64,000 nucleotides of DNA from positions 20,164,001 to 20,228,000 of the forward strand of contig OX387201.1 in NCBI GenBank assembly GCA_947561715.1, in the 5' to 3' direction. The notes under the pieces are model-generated. The model made no database searches. It was given only the letters and a program-made list of their open reading frames with translations, and was not told where the DNA came from. Source of the DNA: Ascidia mentula. Lineage: Eukaryota > Chordata > Ascidiacea > Phlebobranchia > Ascidiidae. The translations under genes were made by a program, and so were the position numbers. Positions 48,445 to 61,286 of this stretch are shown in pieces (positions within the stretch are counted from its first letter, which is position 1; every line of letters starts with the position of its first letter).

Positions 48445-48690
48445 GCGAAAACGTCGGCCCGTCGCCCGGGCGAGGAGGGTTTGCCGTGTCTTCACTGTAG
48501 CCTGGCGCCCCGTCCGAGAAAGTGCGTCGCCCACTACCGGTGGGCAACGTCTTGAAACACGGACCGAGTGGTCTAACGTCCGCGCGAGCCACGGGAAAGT
48601 GCGAAACGAATAGGCGCAGTGGTGAGATGCCGTCTCTCGTGTGATGCATTTTTTCGCCCGCTCGGCCGAAAAAGTCCGAGGCGATTCTGA
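48445..48690 (+). rRNA. 28S rRNA-like fragment (pseudogene)
   Basis: A GC-rich island in AT-rich DNA. It contains GTCTTGAAACACGGACC, then GTCTAAC, GCGCGAG, GTGCGAAAC and GGCGCAGTG, in the order of the conserved 28S core where D2 meets D3 (canonical ...CCCGTCTTGAAACACGGACCAAGGAGTCTAAC...). Upstream and downstream GC-rich sequence fits the variable D2 and D3 stems. Substitutions in the core show it is not a working gene. The ORFs called on both strands here are by-products of the high GC content. Confidence 0.75.
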
Positions 48691-51437
48691 CGTAAAATTC
48701 TTTAGACAAATTTGGATATAGGGGCGAACGTGATTAAAAGAAATCATAGCAGTGATTCGTAGACATTGTATATTATTACATTGTTGTTGCGCTATCTTAG
48801 AAATTGAAAGTTGTTGACAATCGCTGTCTAATTATGCGTCTGGCGTAATATGTAAGACTGATCTCAAGTTGCTGTCCCAATAAAATCATATTTGCCGTTC
48901 TTCGAATGAAAAAGACTTTCGTGATGTTTCTATAAACAGGCTTAAGTAAACAGCTTGTGAATCGTAGGTGTAAAATAAACTAGCTTTACGGTAAAGTTTT
49001 ATTTCTCAGAGAACTATGTGACCAGTGCGGTTGGGACAAATCAACAACTCAATTGCCAAATATTTCGTATTTCTTGTTTTCGTTCTTTATTACGCGTACA
49101 TTGTTTGTCATATGGATGTGAATTAAAAATACTTAAGGTGCAACAAACATCCATTGTTCCAAATCAGAAAAGCGATAGTGACAAAACAATGAAACAATAC
49201 ACAGATGCGTGGAGAAAAACAATCGCGATTTGATTGAGAGTCGCATTGTTCTCACTCTACAACACAAGAGTTCGCTTAACAATAAGTGCGTGACGGTTTT
49301 TTCGTTAAGGCAGCTGTTACTTTGTGAAAACAGCTGGTTTATTTAGTCTCACTTTAATGTTGTTGGAAGTTAATACTGAAAGCAAAGCCAGTTTAAAATG
49401 TCATTTATAAGTGAATTGTGACCAGGAGCAAATTTAAATGTGTGACATTGATCGTTGTGAATGAGCTGGGGGTGCTTTTATTGCAAACCAACAACAGCTG
49501 TTACGTATGGTGATGTTTTGGGGAGGTTGTAATGTAATTAAAGAAGTGTGCAATGTAGGGTGATGTGCTGTGATTTTTTTCAGGTTCCAAAATATACGCA
49601 TTGATCTGGTGTGGTAATATGCTTGTAAAATGGCGATTGTGAACACTCATTGAACGTACATATAACTAAAATACAACACTAATATATGTCTGCCATTGTG
49701 CAACAAGGAGTTCTGCCAGAAGAACGAGGAACTTTCTATTCGATTTATGATCTATGGATCAAGACATGTGAAATCAGACCATTTATTGCGTTTAATTAGC
49801 AAGTAACATTTCAACTCGGTATTTCGTCACTCGTATCGGTCGGGTCTGGTCAAATAAACAGGTTCCAAACAATCAATGAACCCAGCCCTGTAGACACCCA
49901 CCAAGTACCAGGTAGATCGTGTTTCATGTTATCGCGTTGGATGCGCTCCTTTGTATGGCGACACAGGGTTGGTTTTTGTATATGCACAGAAACACGGAGT
50001 AATGTGAATAATGAATGTTACGGGATAGCAAGGTGGCAGCAAAACTTTCCATCAGTCGACTTTAAATGTGTGGCTTTCCCCATTTCCTACGAAAATAACG
50101 AGCTTCCGTGTATTTACTAAAGTGTTGCATGAACGCGTCAACATGCACAGACTATCTGCGTCGCGCTACCAATCGTGAAAAGTATGTACTATTTTTTTTT
50201 GTGGACCAATCTATATGTATTGTCTAGCGCTACTTCGGTACAGGTGACGTAGGCAAATTGATTGCCTTGTGTTGTGACGTAATAAGTGAGGCGTGGTACC
50301 ACAATTTGACATGCTTGGTTACTTACTGGTAAATCCATGCAACTAAACCAATTTCTCACTTAAAAGCGTAAACTGGTCGGAAACAATACACAAACGGTGG
50401 TTGTGAAGTGGCGCACTGCCTTTCTTTGTTTAAGGTTTCTTACTCGCAAAAACTGTGACTTGTGGGTCTTGAAGGAACCAGCCCAGTTAAGTACGAAACG
50501 TCAAAAGTTGCTTTCGTCATCTATACAGAAGTCAGGTTATTTCGCTCGCCCAAGCTGGGCTTTCGTATAGAAAAGAATGCACCATTTGATAAAAGCATGG
50601 AGTTCGCTTTGGCAATAATTAAACGTTAAAGCTGCTTGTAAACTGGAACGCAGACTAATTTCTTTGTCAGTTATGACGTCAAACGTCGAGCGCGCGTTCT
50701 GTTTCTCCATTACGAGTCTTTATTAAACAAATCGTAAACCAGGTGAAGCCAGAGGTCATGTCCTTCATGGAACAACATGTTAGGGATATATGGATACTAT
50801 TCCAATTCGTTTTCTGCCAAATTGCCGGAAATCTGGCTGCAATTTAACTCAAATTTAAAATTCCGAAGAAAAGAGCCTGCTGACCCTTATTACAAAAAAT
50901 GGATAAGTTTTCTATTTTTTAGATGTCTCAGCCCATTTCTTTTCTTCTCTTAATTTTCGTAAATCTGTTTTTGAAGAAAGCTCACAAGCCTGTGTTAAAC
51001 CCTGATTAAAGATCAATTTAATTATTTAACTGTTTTAAACAGACCACAACACCCGAATTTTTTAAATGTTTGCTCAATAGTGCCACAAAGCGGTAGCGTC
51101 CACAGTCGCCTGCGCAACGATAACTGGGTTACAGAGGTCACAATGTCACAAACAGGGTGAAAGGAGTGTGCTGGAGTCCCAACGAAATATCCTTGTGTTT
51201 TTTTACATAAATAAGTTTATTCAGACTTTCTTAGTTTTTTTCAAGTTTTAAAGAGTTGCTAGATTAATCTGTACTGAGGTTTTGTTTTGTAGTTTAAGCT
51301 TGGATTAAAGAAATGATTTCTGTGAGCTGCATTTATGTTTATTTACAGTGAAAAGGTTTCAAACACTGAAAAGGTTTAAAAAATTGTGACAAGTTGCTGC
51401 ATTTGTTTTCGAAAGAAAGACACTGCCGACAAACATC
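48691..51437. other. Intergenic stretch leading into NLR-2 promoter
   Basis: No gene seen from 48,691 to about 49,795. The repeat partner of 48,093-48,300 follows. Patchy similarity to 6,680 onward starts at about 50,265, a CRE-containing unit lies at 50,665-50,760, and close similarity to the copy 1 NLR upstream region begins at about 50,780 and runs to the start codon. Confidence 0.5.
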
Positions 51438-54400
51438 ATGACGGACACAGAAAGCAAGAGAAGAATGACTACAACAATTTCAGAATCTGGTTCAAAAGTT
51501 GACCAACAGAAAGCAGGTCTAATGCATTATTCTCTCCTTTGTTGCATAAAATTGAATTGGAAGTTACTAAAATCAATTAGGCCTTAAACTAAACCTTAGT
51601 TTTATTGGGAATGTATCATGCATAGTGACTTTTTAATTAAAGTAACTAAAATATAATTTTTATTTTTTTTTTTTTAAGTAATTTGCAAATGCTATTTTAG
51701 GCACTAACAAGATATTAACCTTGAATCAGATTTCTCACAGCACATATCAGCACCAGGAGCAACCATAGCTGGTAGCATTGCCGGAGTTCAAGGTGATGTC
51801 AATCAACCAACAATAATAAACAACTACAATACACCAGGTATATTTGTCAACTGATCAATGCACTGTAAACTACTGCAACATAAAATGGTACATTCTGTTT
51901 ATGTTCACATTTAATTTTTGCAATAAAACTTTTTAACCTTTGCACCAACATACCGTTTCATTTTATACATAACGATATTATACCCTTAAAGTCAAATTAG
52001 TGTGAATTTTTGCAGGTCCATCAAACGAAGATGACCAAGCAGATGAAAGTAAGCTGTTGTATCCTCTTTACTGCATTTAAAATATTCAGATAATGTCTGA
52101 CAATAATGCCCGAATGCTTCCATATGATAATGTCTAGTGAGCCATAATTACTTGTCTCTAGTTACCGTATTTTACGGACCATAAGGCGCAACTTAAATCC
52201 TTTTTTTCCTCATAAATTGATCGTGCGCCTTATAAGCCGGTGCGCCTAATGTATGGATCAAGTAGTGCTTTATTGCCTACACTCAAAACCAGTACCGGTA
52301 CTATTATAAATAAACCACCGTCTTACACAATAAACTACGGTAAAAGCAACTAGCAACTGTGATATTCATACTATTGAGACTTGCTTACATTTATTACGTA
52401 ACAAGTTTTTGTTTAATGAGCTTTATACGGTATAACCCATACTCCTTAAAATACCTTGCGTTCTATAGCCCGGTGCGCCTTATGTATGAACAAAAAACTA
52501 ATCAAAGGAATTTATTGACAGTGCGCCTTATAATCGGGTGCGCTTTATGGTCCGTAAAATACGGTATATTTCTGTCTGCAGACAAAAAGCAGCAAGAAGC
52601 CATTCAAATCATCAAACTTGAACAGGATAAAATTAAGTCTGTCACACCTCTTTCTGGTTTAAATGAAGAAGGAATCCCAGATGTTTGTCCACAGCTGGAG
52701 AAACGTGATTTCTACCAAGGTATTGATACCAAGACAGGTGAAGAGTTTGTGCCATCAACAATAAGGTACAATGAAAATAAAGTTAAAGGAGAGCGTATAA
52801 CTTTTGATGAACTGCTTTCCACAATCGAAAGTGGTGATCAGTTTCTTGCCATTATTGGCGCAGCTGGTGCAGGGAAATCCACTTTGTCCAAGAAACTTTT
52901 GAGAAAAAACAAAGATGGGTATTTGGTGTTACACCTAAGTTTCATGAATATAGATTATGGAGATGAAAAACTCACACTTCAAGAACTCCTACTTGATAGG
53001 CAGTTTCCAGATGTTAAGCAAACTGACCTTGATGCTGCATTTAAATGGATGAAACAAAACCAAGAAAAATGTGTTTTGGTATTTGATGGTCTGGACCAGG
53101 CAACATGGTCATTAGAAAATGTGAAGCGAATTAATACAGATTATAAAACTCGGTTCACAGTTCAACAGCTTGTTGCTAATCTCTGCAGCAAAACCCTGTT
53201 CAAAAAATCATCATTGATCTTTACATCACGTCCTCATTCACTGCTTTCCATTCCTGTGGGACTTCGTCCAAAACCCACTATATATATCCGTGACCTTACT
53301 ACAGAAAACACGAAGAAGCTATTTGATTTCTTTGCTGGAGAAAAGGCAAACGAACTGTGGGAAAAACTTAAAGAAACTCCAGAAATGCTAGACTTTTGTC
53401 ACAATCCATTACTTTTGCAGTTTGCTGTGTATGCTGGTTTGTTTGGTGACAAAAACTGTTTTGGCACAATTACAAGCTTATTTGATGTAGTTTTGCAACA
53501 ACTCGATGCATCCGAGCATTCTAAGGGTAGTATACACTTTTTGAGAGAAGCACTTGGCAGAATGGCATATAATGGAATGACTCGTAAAACTGTTGTATTT
53601 ACCCACCAAGAACTCTCAAATGTGGGCCTGGAGTATCTTAAAGTACAAGATGTTATAATAAAACTACCAAAATTTTCGTGGTTTTCAGAAAGAAAAGTTT
53701 TCAATGTTGCAGCTTCTTGTTTTTTCTTTGTTCACCAAATGATTCAGGAATTTTCTGCTGCTTCGTACATTTCCTTGTTCATGCCAGATGAAGACTTCGA
53801 CAAATTCCTTGATACATTGGTTGGAGAAGAACACTGGAACATGACGCGACGATTTGTTTGTGGCCTCTTGCTTGGAAAGGAAAGTTGTAAGTACATTCCT
53901 TAATCTGTATATTTTGTGTCATAAGGTTTGCAGGCTTGGCTGGATCAGCCACTTTTTCCTGACAAGTCGGAGCAAAATTTGAAAAATCAAGCTCCCGGTG
54001 AGGTTTGAACTCACGACCCTGGGCTGACCAGGCCCAACGTTCTACCAACTGAGCTATATGAGCTCAGTGGTTTCACGGGGTATATTGTGGCGAACAACTT
54101 GCCAGGCAACATTCACATACACGTAGGGGATCTCTACCACCGTATCAGATAACGCAGTAATATTTCATGCAATGGCATGATCGCCCAACTGCACAGTTCC
54201 TTGCTTGGCGATACTGCCAATCATGCCATTGCATGAAATATTAGTGGTATAGATCTCCTGTAGCTCAGTTGGTAGAGCGTTGGTTGGCCCATGGTCATGA
54301 GTTCAAACCTCACCGGGAGCTTGATTTTTCAAATTTTGCTCCGACTTGTCAGGAAAAAGTGGCTGATCCAGCTAGGCTGCAATGCCTGGGCTGCCAAGCC

Positions 54401-56279
54401 TGAAAACACAATATTCGCGATACGTTACCTGTGATCGCCAAGCAAGGACCTGCGCAGTGGGGCGATCATGCCATTGCATGAAATGTTACTGCGTTTTGTG
54501 TCATAATTTCTTTTTTGCTTACAGCTTCAAGAAGTGACAATACTGAAACCAACTTGGACCCTGGATGTGCTACTAGTTCCGCTAGCAAGATGACATTCCC
54601 CAGCATTCCACAAAAAGGTTTTGTTGCATTTGATGTTGCCAGTTAAGCTGTTAAGGTCAAGTAACTGAAAATATTTCAAAAACTTGCAAAACTGGACCAA
54701 AACTAAATGCCAACGTAACTTCAATGTGAGTCTAGCAGGCCACAAGTTGGAGTAAACCAATCAAATCTGCTTTTTGTTATTCTCATGTATCGGTCATTGC
54801 CTTGCCTTCATAACATTACAAAAATACGCAGTCGCGTATGCTATTTGAATTGACATATTTATACTCAACAATTTCACAGCACTGCGGTTAGTTTTGCACT
54901 GCGTTTTTTAACACAGCACATGGTAACGCAAAGCTTCTACAAATAATGGCTGTGTTTGTAAAAATATATGTGAGTGCAAATAATTCGTGCAACCAAATAC
55001 ATTTTTACAATTTCCATTGCAAATGTTGGTCTTTCTTGTTTTCCAGACAAAAGTGCGAAATTATTGGATGCGCTTTCAAGATATCTTCAATCTCAACCCT
55101 TGCAATACGATCTACTGAGTGAGTATATGATATAAATGCCAACAGTTTAATGCGTGTTTGTAAACATTACATTTATTTATGTAACAATGGGCTGGTCTGT
55201 TACGTCACACAGTCATTGTTTGAACCGAACACTCAGTGCAGTTTTTTATCAGTTGTTAAAAAATGTCGTAAAGGAAGGTCGTGTTTATTTCTTTCGTAAT
55301 ATTTTGTGATAATTTAAACGTTTTATATTGGATTGATTTGTTGGTTCTTGTGTTGATTAAATCCGACTTAAACGTGGGGAATTCTGTGCAAGAATAAAGT
55401 AAGTTTTATTTTAAGTGATTTTATTAAAACTGGAAACCAGACATCTGCTTTTTTAATAAACTTTCCTGTTTTGTTTCAGATTTATTTCTGGATTTGAAGG
55501 AAATCCAAAAACTCCATCTAAAAATATTCGCCGGGTTTTGTCCTCGGGAGTTGAATTTTCCCTCAACCCGACTTCACCCAATCCTTGAGGTTTTGTCGGA
55601 ATTTTTACCAAAAGTTACAAGAAACGATTTGGGGCTGGGGCTGTTTGGTTGCGACCTGAACTCCGAAGATTTAACGATTATTTGTGAAGCAATAAAAAGA
55701 ATGAAATACGGGGTTTGTTCGGTTTTTGTTTATTTTCTGAATAAGTTTTTATTTGAATAAAAGCATTTTTTACCAAAGTTTTCGATTTTAAGAAAAATGA
55801 CATAAAATATTTTTATTGTAGTTTAGGGAATAATTTTTGTTTGTATATTTTTTACTCTTTTCCAGTTTTAATATTTGTTTATTCCTGGTTTAAAGAGCAT
55901 CAAAACATTTCCTACAAACAATATTTATATTTTAAATAGTTGGAATGTCTCGACCTGGGTAGAAACGACTTTCATCGAAGAGAAGATGTCGAAAAAATTT
56001 GTGGGATTTTACCGAAGGTTGGGAGGTGGTTGGTTCTGCGTTACTGCGAATTGGATCCGGATTCGATTAAGATGGTGGAGGACGCACTTGAGAATATGAG
56101 AGTTCCTGTGAGGATTTAATTTAAAAGATTTATTTGTAAATATTAATAAAATCAAAACTTTTGTGACTTTTCAGCCGGAAGTTGTGGGTTTGGATGAAGA
56201 TGAACAGTCCCTCCCCACCTTCGATTTTGACTCCAGTGGTTCGGATTCGAGTGATTCTGACTCCAGTGGTTCGGATTGA
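51438..56279 (+). CDS. NACHT-LRR (NLR) innate immune receptor, copy 2, intact
   Basis: Nine exons: 51,438-51,516; 51,730-51,837; 52,016-52,048; 52,582-53,886; 54,525-54,617; 55,047-55,118; 55,480-55,712; 55,940-56,107; 56,175-56,279 (TGA). All splice sites and phases close, giving 731 residues. Residues 1-70 hold a Gly/Ala-rich stretch (ISAPGATIAGSIAG, then IINNYN). NACHT spans roughly 130-500: Walker A GAAGAGKST, Walker B LVFDGLDQ, FTSRP, NPLLLQ, HQMIQEFSAASY. Ribonuclease-inhibitor-type LRRs follow (LGLFGCDLNSEDLTIICEAI, LECLDLGRNDF), then a Ser/Asp tail. No CARD, PYD or death domain is evident. NLRs are ATP-dependent oligomerising cytosolic sensors. Long plus-strand frame upstream of 52,582 is intronic MITE sequence and not protein. 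Ligand unknown. Confidence 0.87.
52163..52566. mobile_element. MITE with perfect TIRs, NLR copy 2 intron 3 only
   Basis: Begins TACCGTATTTTACGGACC and ends with its exact complement, a terminal inverted repeat of at least 22 bases. It carries internal repeats of GTGCGCCTTATAA and GTGCGCCTTATGTATG. The copy 1 intron reads straight through (about 8,050), and the junctions fit a TA target duplication, as for Tc1/mariner-type MITEs. Inserted after the duplication. Confidence 0.85.
53925..54063 (-). repeat. tRNA-derived SINE, minus orientation, NLR-2 intron 4
   Basis: Minus strand: GAGCTCATATAGCTCAGTTGG head, GTGAGTTCAAACCTCACCGG T-arm, then the shared body. Orthologous to 9,408-9,562. Confidence 0.75.
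54247..54408 (+). repeat. tRNA-derived SINE, plus orientation, NLR-2 intron 4
   Basis: CTCCTGTAGCTCAGTTGG, GTAGAGCG and GAGTTCAAACCTCACCGGG give a nearly complete tRNA-like head whose ends pair (CTCCTG with CGGGAG). The body then reads GCTCCGACTTGTCAGG...TGGCTGATCCAG. Best-preserved SINE copy in the window. Confidence 0.75.
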
Positions 56280-57687
56280 AGCAGAAGCTCAACACAAAAA
56301 CTACCTCATGTTCCTCATAATTATTCGTTTTTTTCGTGATTCCTCAAAAATAAATAAATTTAACAAAAACAAAACTTCCACCATTTTGTTTTCTTCCGCA
56401 GCGGTCACCAAGACCGAAACTTTAACGATGCCGGTAGGGTTTTTTTAAACGAATAGAAATAAAATTAGGATTGAACACCGGGCCGATTTGTTTGGCAATT
56501 AAAATACGTGCAGTTTTAAAAACAAAGATTTAAACTTTTGATTTAAAGATTTAATATTTTAGTTAATATCTGTTTGCAAATTTAGCACGTAACGACCAAC
56601 CAATAGATGCGCGAATTTGATAAGTTTTCCAACTTCTGTCATTTCGTCAAAATTGTTTTTTTAAAACAAAATTAAATATCATGTTCGAATAAACACAAAT
56701 TGAAAAGATATCACAAAATCAAGACAGCTAATGACAAGCAACGAATTAACAATTAGAAAAACGTGATTCAGGCTTGGAAAGAGTAATTTAACGTATCCTT
56801 TGTAATTTAGTTCACTGGAATCGCAGCTAGGGCAATAAAGGAGTCTGGGCCTAGGCTACTTTTTCCGGTAGATACTCTAACATGTCACGAACGGACGATG
56901 GGGATTTCCCCGGCTCTTGCGTAGCTACTTAAACTTGCGTTTTCACGAGACTATAAGCAATAGTACAACTCCAATATTAGGTTGATTATAGCACAAACCT
57001 TATTACACACAAAGAGCGTCATGTTTTTTTGCGGGATTTGTTTATAGGCCATGAATTTCGACACTATAGGACATGTGTGCCATTGTCTATCAGCACGTGG
57101 TGAACGAAACGTTTCGTTTATGTAAGATATTTCGTTTGTTTTTAAAATGCCTCCTGGGCAATGCCTTATTAGCTATTTTAGTTCGGAAAGAATGATATTT
57201 CCAACAAACATGTCCAAAACGCTGGTTTAACCATGCCATGGATGAACCAAGGAAATCGACCGTTCATGAGGTGGTTAGAATATCTACCACTTTTTTCCGA
57301 CAAGTCGGAGAGAGATATGCAAAATAACCCCACCTGCTGGTAAGTTTCAAACTAAAGGCTATGGGTTAACCAGGCCCAACACTTTACCTACTGAGCTACG
57401 CGATTTCAGAGATTTGAAGGTAGTTTAATATGGTCAACATACACTGGTGAGTCAGCACACAACTTTACTAACGATCTACACATCTCTACTACTAATCACA
57501 CCACGCAGAAATGTATCATGATATCATATGTGAAGGTTGGCTAGTGCAGATGAGGTTGCCAAGTAGGGGTTTTCACAGTAGAGCGATCCTGTCTAGTTCC
57601 TGTGTTAGTAATTCGTACAACCATAAACAACCATGTATTTGCCTGCGGTCGAGTCCAAACATCAGCTTGCATTCATTTTTATTGGTT
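56280..57687. other. Intergenic region between NLR-2 and WDR24-2
   Basis: NLR 3' UTR with an AATAAA cluster near 56,348-56,358, then sequence matching 11,780-12,760. The 1 kb insertion of copy 1 is absent. A minus-strand SINE lies at about 57,290-57,420. No gene seen. Confidence 0.5.
57290..57420 (-). repeat. tRNA-derived SINE, minus orientation
   Basis: Homologue of 13,785-13,905: minus-strand GCGTAGCTCAGTAGGTAA head and CCGACTTGTCGG body. Confidence 0.6.
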
Positions 57688-60600
57688 TTACAGACAGTAA
57701 TATCTGCATGTTAAAGGGATATCGTTTTTCTGACATTGTTTTATCCAAGGTGCCACACAGTTGGAATGTCCCCCGAAGCTACAGCCTTGACAATATGTGT
57801 AGAGTCCGCGCACTTGAAGCTGACAGTAGAAACACGTGACTGGTTTGTTTTTGTGTTCCGCATCAATGCGTCTGTCACATGACCAGGGGTTACTCTGGGG
57901 CATTCGTCGTTGGCAGACTTGGCATCCCAGGGTGAAAGTTGAAGAGGATGAGAGAGATTGGATTGCAGGAACTCGGCTCAGTTTTACAACCTGAACGAAA
58001 ATTATTTTCATCAACAAATGCGAAAAATAGTTTAATCTGTTGATGTCATGGTGCAAGTTTCAAACTAAAAGTAATTGTATTGGTATTGGCATAACATAAT
58101 ATAAAAACTAAATAATTAACAAGAAAAGAATTAACTGTGAATTGAACAAAACATATAGTAGTTATTCCACCTGAGCATGTTGTATCCATAACCTGTTCTT
58201 TGCCAACAAATCAAGGTAGGAGTTTTGCCAATGATCAACTGTTTCCACATCAATAGGAAGGTTATATGTGGATGGATAGGATGACATTGCAAGCAGCATA
58301 CACACTGGACTTTGCACATCATTCATTTCAGCAAAAAATCTGCAAATACATTGCATACAATGCATGTAACATACTGAAAACTGGAAATTCAACACCAGAA
58401 CTATTTTTTGGTGAATAAACATTATTGAAGGTTATGTGGGTCATGGATGGCAACATTAGAGAGAAGAACATTTATGTGAAGACTTTTTATCTATGTACCA
58501 GCAGTTGGCAGAATATTTTATCTCATTGTCAGATAAGCGTTAGTTCGGTTGTTTCAAAAATATGCTGTTGATGAATCGTTGGGTTTCTTTGTCAATTTCA
58601 AAAATACGATGTTTTGAACTGCACAAACTCACTCTAATTGCTGACAGGCAATCTCTTCTTTAATTGAATCGAGTGGAGCCGGCCAGAGAGTGGGACACAC
58701 ACTGATGACTCCATCTGAGATGTTAAGCTCCTCATCAGCAGGAGATGTTGAAGAAGAAGAATCCATCTCCTTGGTAACGACCTTCTCATGCCACCTCCCA
58801 CCGTGAGCAGTCAGGATTCGTTTTTCAGATTCATTTTCAATATTCATTCCAGTAGGTGCATCTATTCGACCAAACTTTGAGATCGCGTCCAGTTCGATGT
58901 CCTGAAAAAGACAGGAGATTGTTTCTTACATCTTTCATTACTTAGGGTGTGGTGCAACCTTAAAACTGTGTTCACAGCAACCCTATGTTTAGCAACACAA
59001 AACACTGTGGCCTATCTATCTATATATATCGATCACACCTCTCTCTGTTGGAACGCTTCAGTTGGAACGAGATATTCGTGCTCAGACAAAAACTCAGCTT
59101 CTGATGTTATTCCACCATAACCAAACCTAAATCATTAAACTAGATTACAGATTATAATTTCCACTACATCAATTTTGGACATCTTGGTGTTTAATAGTAG
59201 ATAACACCCTGAATTCTGTTGTGGATGCAGCAACAGGAAAGCATGATAATATATTCTTTTAGTAGTTTTTGCACAATTGTGTTGCAACAAACTTTGCATG
59301 ATTTTATATTTGAGAATAATATCTCTAAACTACCCAGGGTCATCATCTGTCATGTAGAGATCAGGTTCTGATTGTCGTCCTCGAGCGATATCAGTGAGAT
59401 AATCTTCTACCTCAAGCCTTCCATCATCAGAACGTTGATCAGCTTCCCCACCATGGTTTGCTGAACCATTCAATGCATGTGAACCATGCAGTTCATCCTA
59501 CAGCAAACACAAACCAGTCATTGTGTGTAGAAGCAATCTTTATAACATTTATATCCAACGACTAGTGATAATCAATATTTACCATGTTTTGTTATGAACA
59601 AATGCTGGTTTAACGTTAGAAAATCATTTTGTTTTTCAAACATCAAACCATGGTCACAAGAATCCTTCGATTCCACCCCAAAAAACCATGGCATAATTAT
59701 ATCTATTCCTACAACTGTCTGCATACCATGCATTTCGCAACTATTTATGAGGTGAAGATCTGTAACAATTGTTTATTCAGTAGCACATATTACGTCACTA
59801 AAACCACCTTACCTTTTTCACAGTGAGTGAGTGCCTTTTGTTTTTTGCCTCTGCTTTTTCCAGCTTTTCTGAAACTTCAGGTTGTGATTTGTTCAAATGA
59901 ATCTCTTTGTCGAAAAACACTCCAAGCAATTTCCACGTCCGAGCAACATTACAGAATCCACCTTTCAAAGCAACATCAGAGTTGTGCGAGCAAAGCTCTT
60001 CGAAAGTCATTTTTGTCCCACTTCCATCTAAAACATAGTTTTTCGCCACAAACTAAATTGGTTAAAGAGTTAATTGCTCTACAACAAAGTCTGTCATAGT
60101 TGGATAATCATCAAAGTCAGAACTTGGTTTTAAATCAGACTTGGTGCTTGAAAATATTCTGAACTTTGATCTGGAATTAAGAAAGTTGTTTTGTCTTTGA
60201 AATGCAACTGGCGAAGAAGGACTGGAAATACTCAAACCGTCCAAATCAATCACGTCTTTTGATCAAGTTTTCCATCCAAATATTGTTGGTAATTTTGAAG
60301 CAGAACCAGTGGGACTCTGTGCCCTGGGTGTTGATGCTGTGGCTTGACTTGCGAGGGCGATATGACCACATGAGCTGATGGCAAGTCCAATACTCACGGC
60401 CTGCTTAGCTGGACAAGAAGCGTCAAGTAATGAATGCATCATGAGACGGCCATCTTTCGAACATGACAAAATAAAATTTGGATCTGACTTTTTCCAAACT
60501 ATTCCAGAGGGTGATCCTTAAAATATGTTCAGTTCATTGTTTAAACAGTAAATTAATCAAAAAACAAATGGTTGTTTGATACAACTACAATTATAATTCA

Positions 60601-61286
60601 TACCTGGAAATGAGCAAATGGGACATATTTCCTATGCAGATGCCAAATGTTCACGCTGAATTCAAGCATCATAGATATAGTAGCAAGTTGCTCTGGATGG
60701 TGGGGTCTCCATTTAACCGAAGCTACGGACGACATGGTTGGAACATTGTTTATTTCTTTCTCCCTGTTGTTTTCAATCGACCAAACCTGGAATGTGACAA
60801 TTGGAAACATTGGAAAACAATATTTAACACTGACAATGATTAGATCCGTTACCAGCAATGACACGAAAAGCACCTTTCTCACGCCCTCCAGTGCAAAAAC
60901 AGAGTTGAAAACTTATTCGTGTTATTACAATCACCCACCTTAACCATATTATCACGCCCTCCAGTGGCAAGAGTCATTTTGTGATCTGGTTCCGGGTGCC
61001 AGTCGAGAGTATACACAGATCCCTTGTGTGCGATAAACTGGTGAACGTAACCTGTAGGTCGCCTGTAATCCCATATCTAGTAACAACAACAACAAAAATT
61101 AACATGAAAACTTTTGGTGCAATATTCTAATTTGCTCTCACTAAAATGCTGAGTTTGCATTTAAACTGAGAACATTTTTAGTATCACAAGCACTGGTTTA
61201 CTGTTTCACTGCATTTATATTTACCAAAAGGACAGACCAAATATTTCATAAAAACTTACATTTTAAATTGGTTTTATATGTTAGAA

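Noticed and set aside
48164..48747. Overlapping ORFs of 149, 160 and 102 codons on both strands
   Set aside because: They follow from the high GC content of the 28S rRNA-like fragment and have no protein signature.
52359..52581. N-terminal 74 codons of a long ORF ending in the NACHT exon
   Set aside because: This part is MITE and intron sequence; a proper acceptor (CTGTCTGCAG) starts the exon at 52,582, and the homologous intron in copy 1 lacks it.
54247..54322. Possible functional tRNA gene
   Set aside because: The head folds only roughly, the anticodon loop is irregular, and the SINE body follows directly with multiple similar copies nearby.
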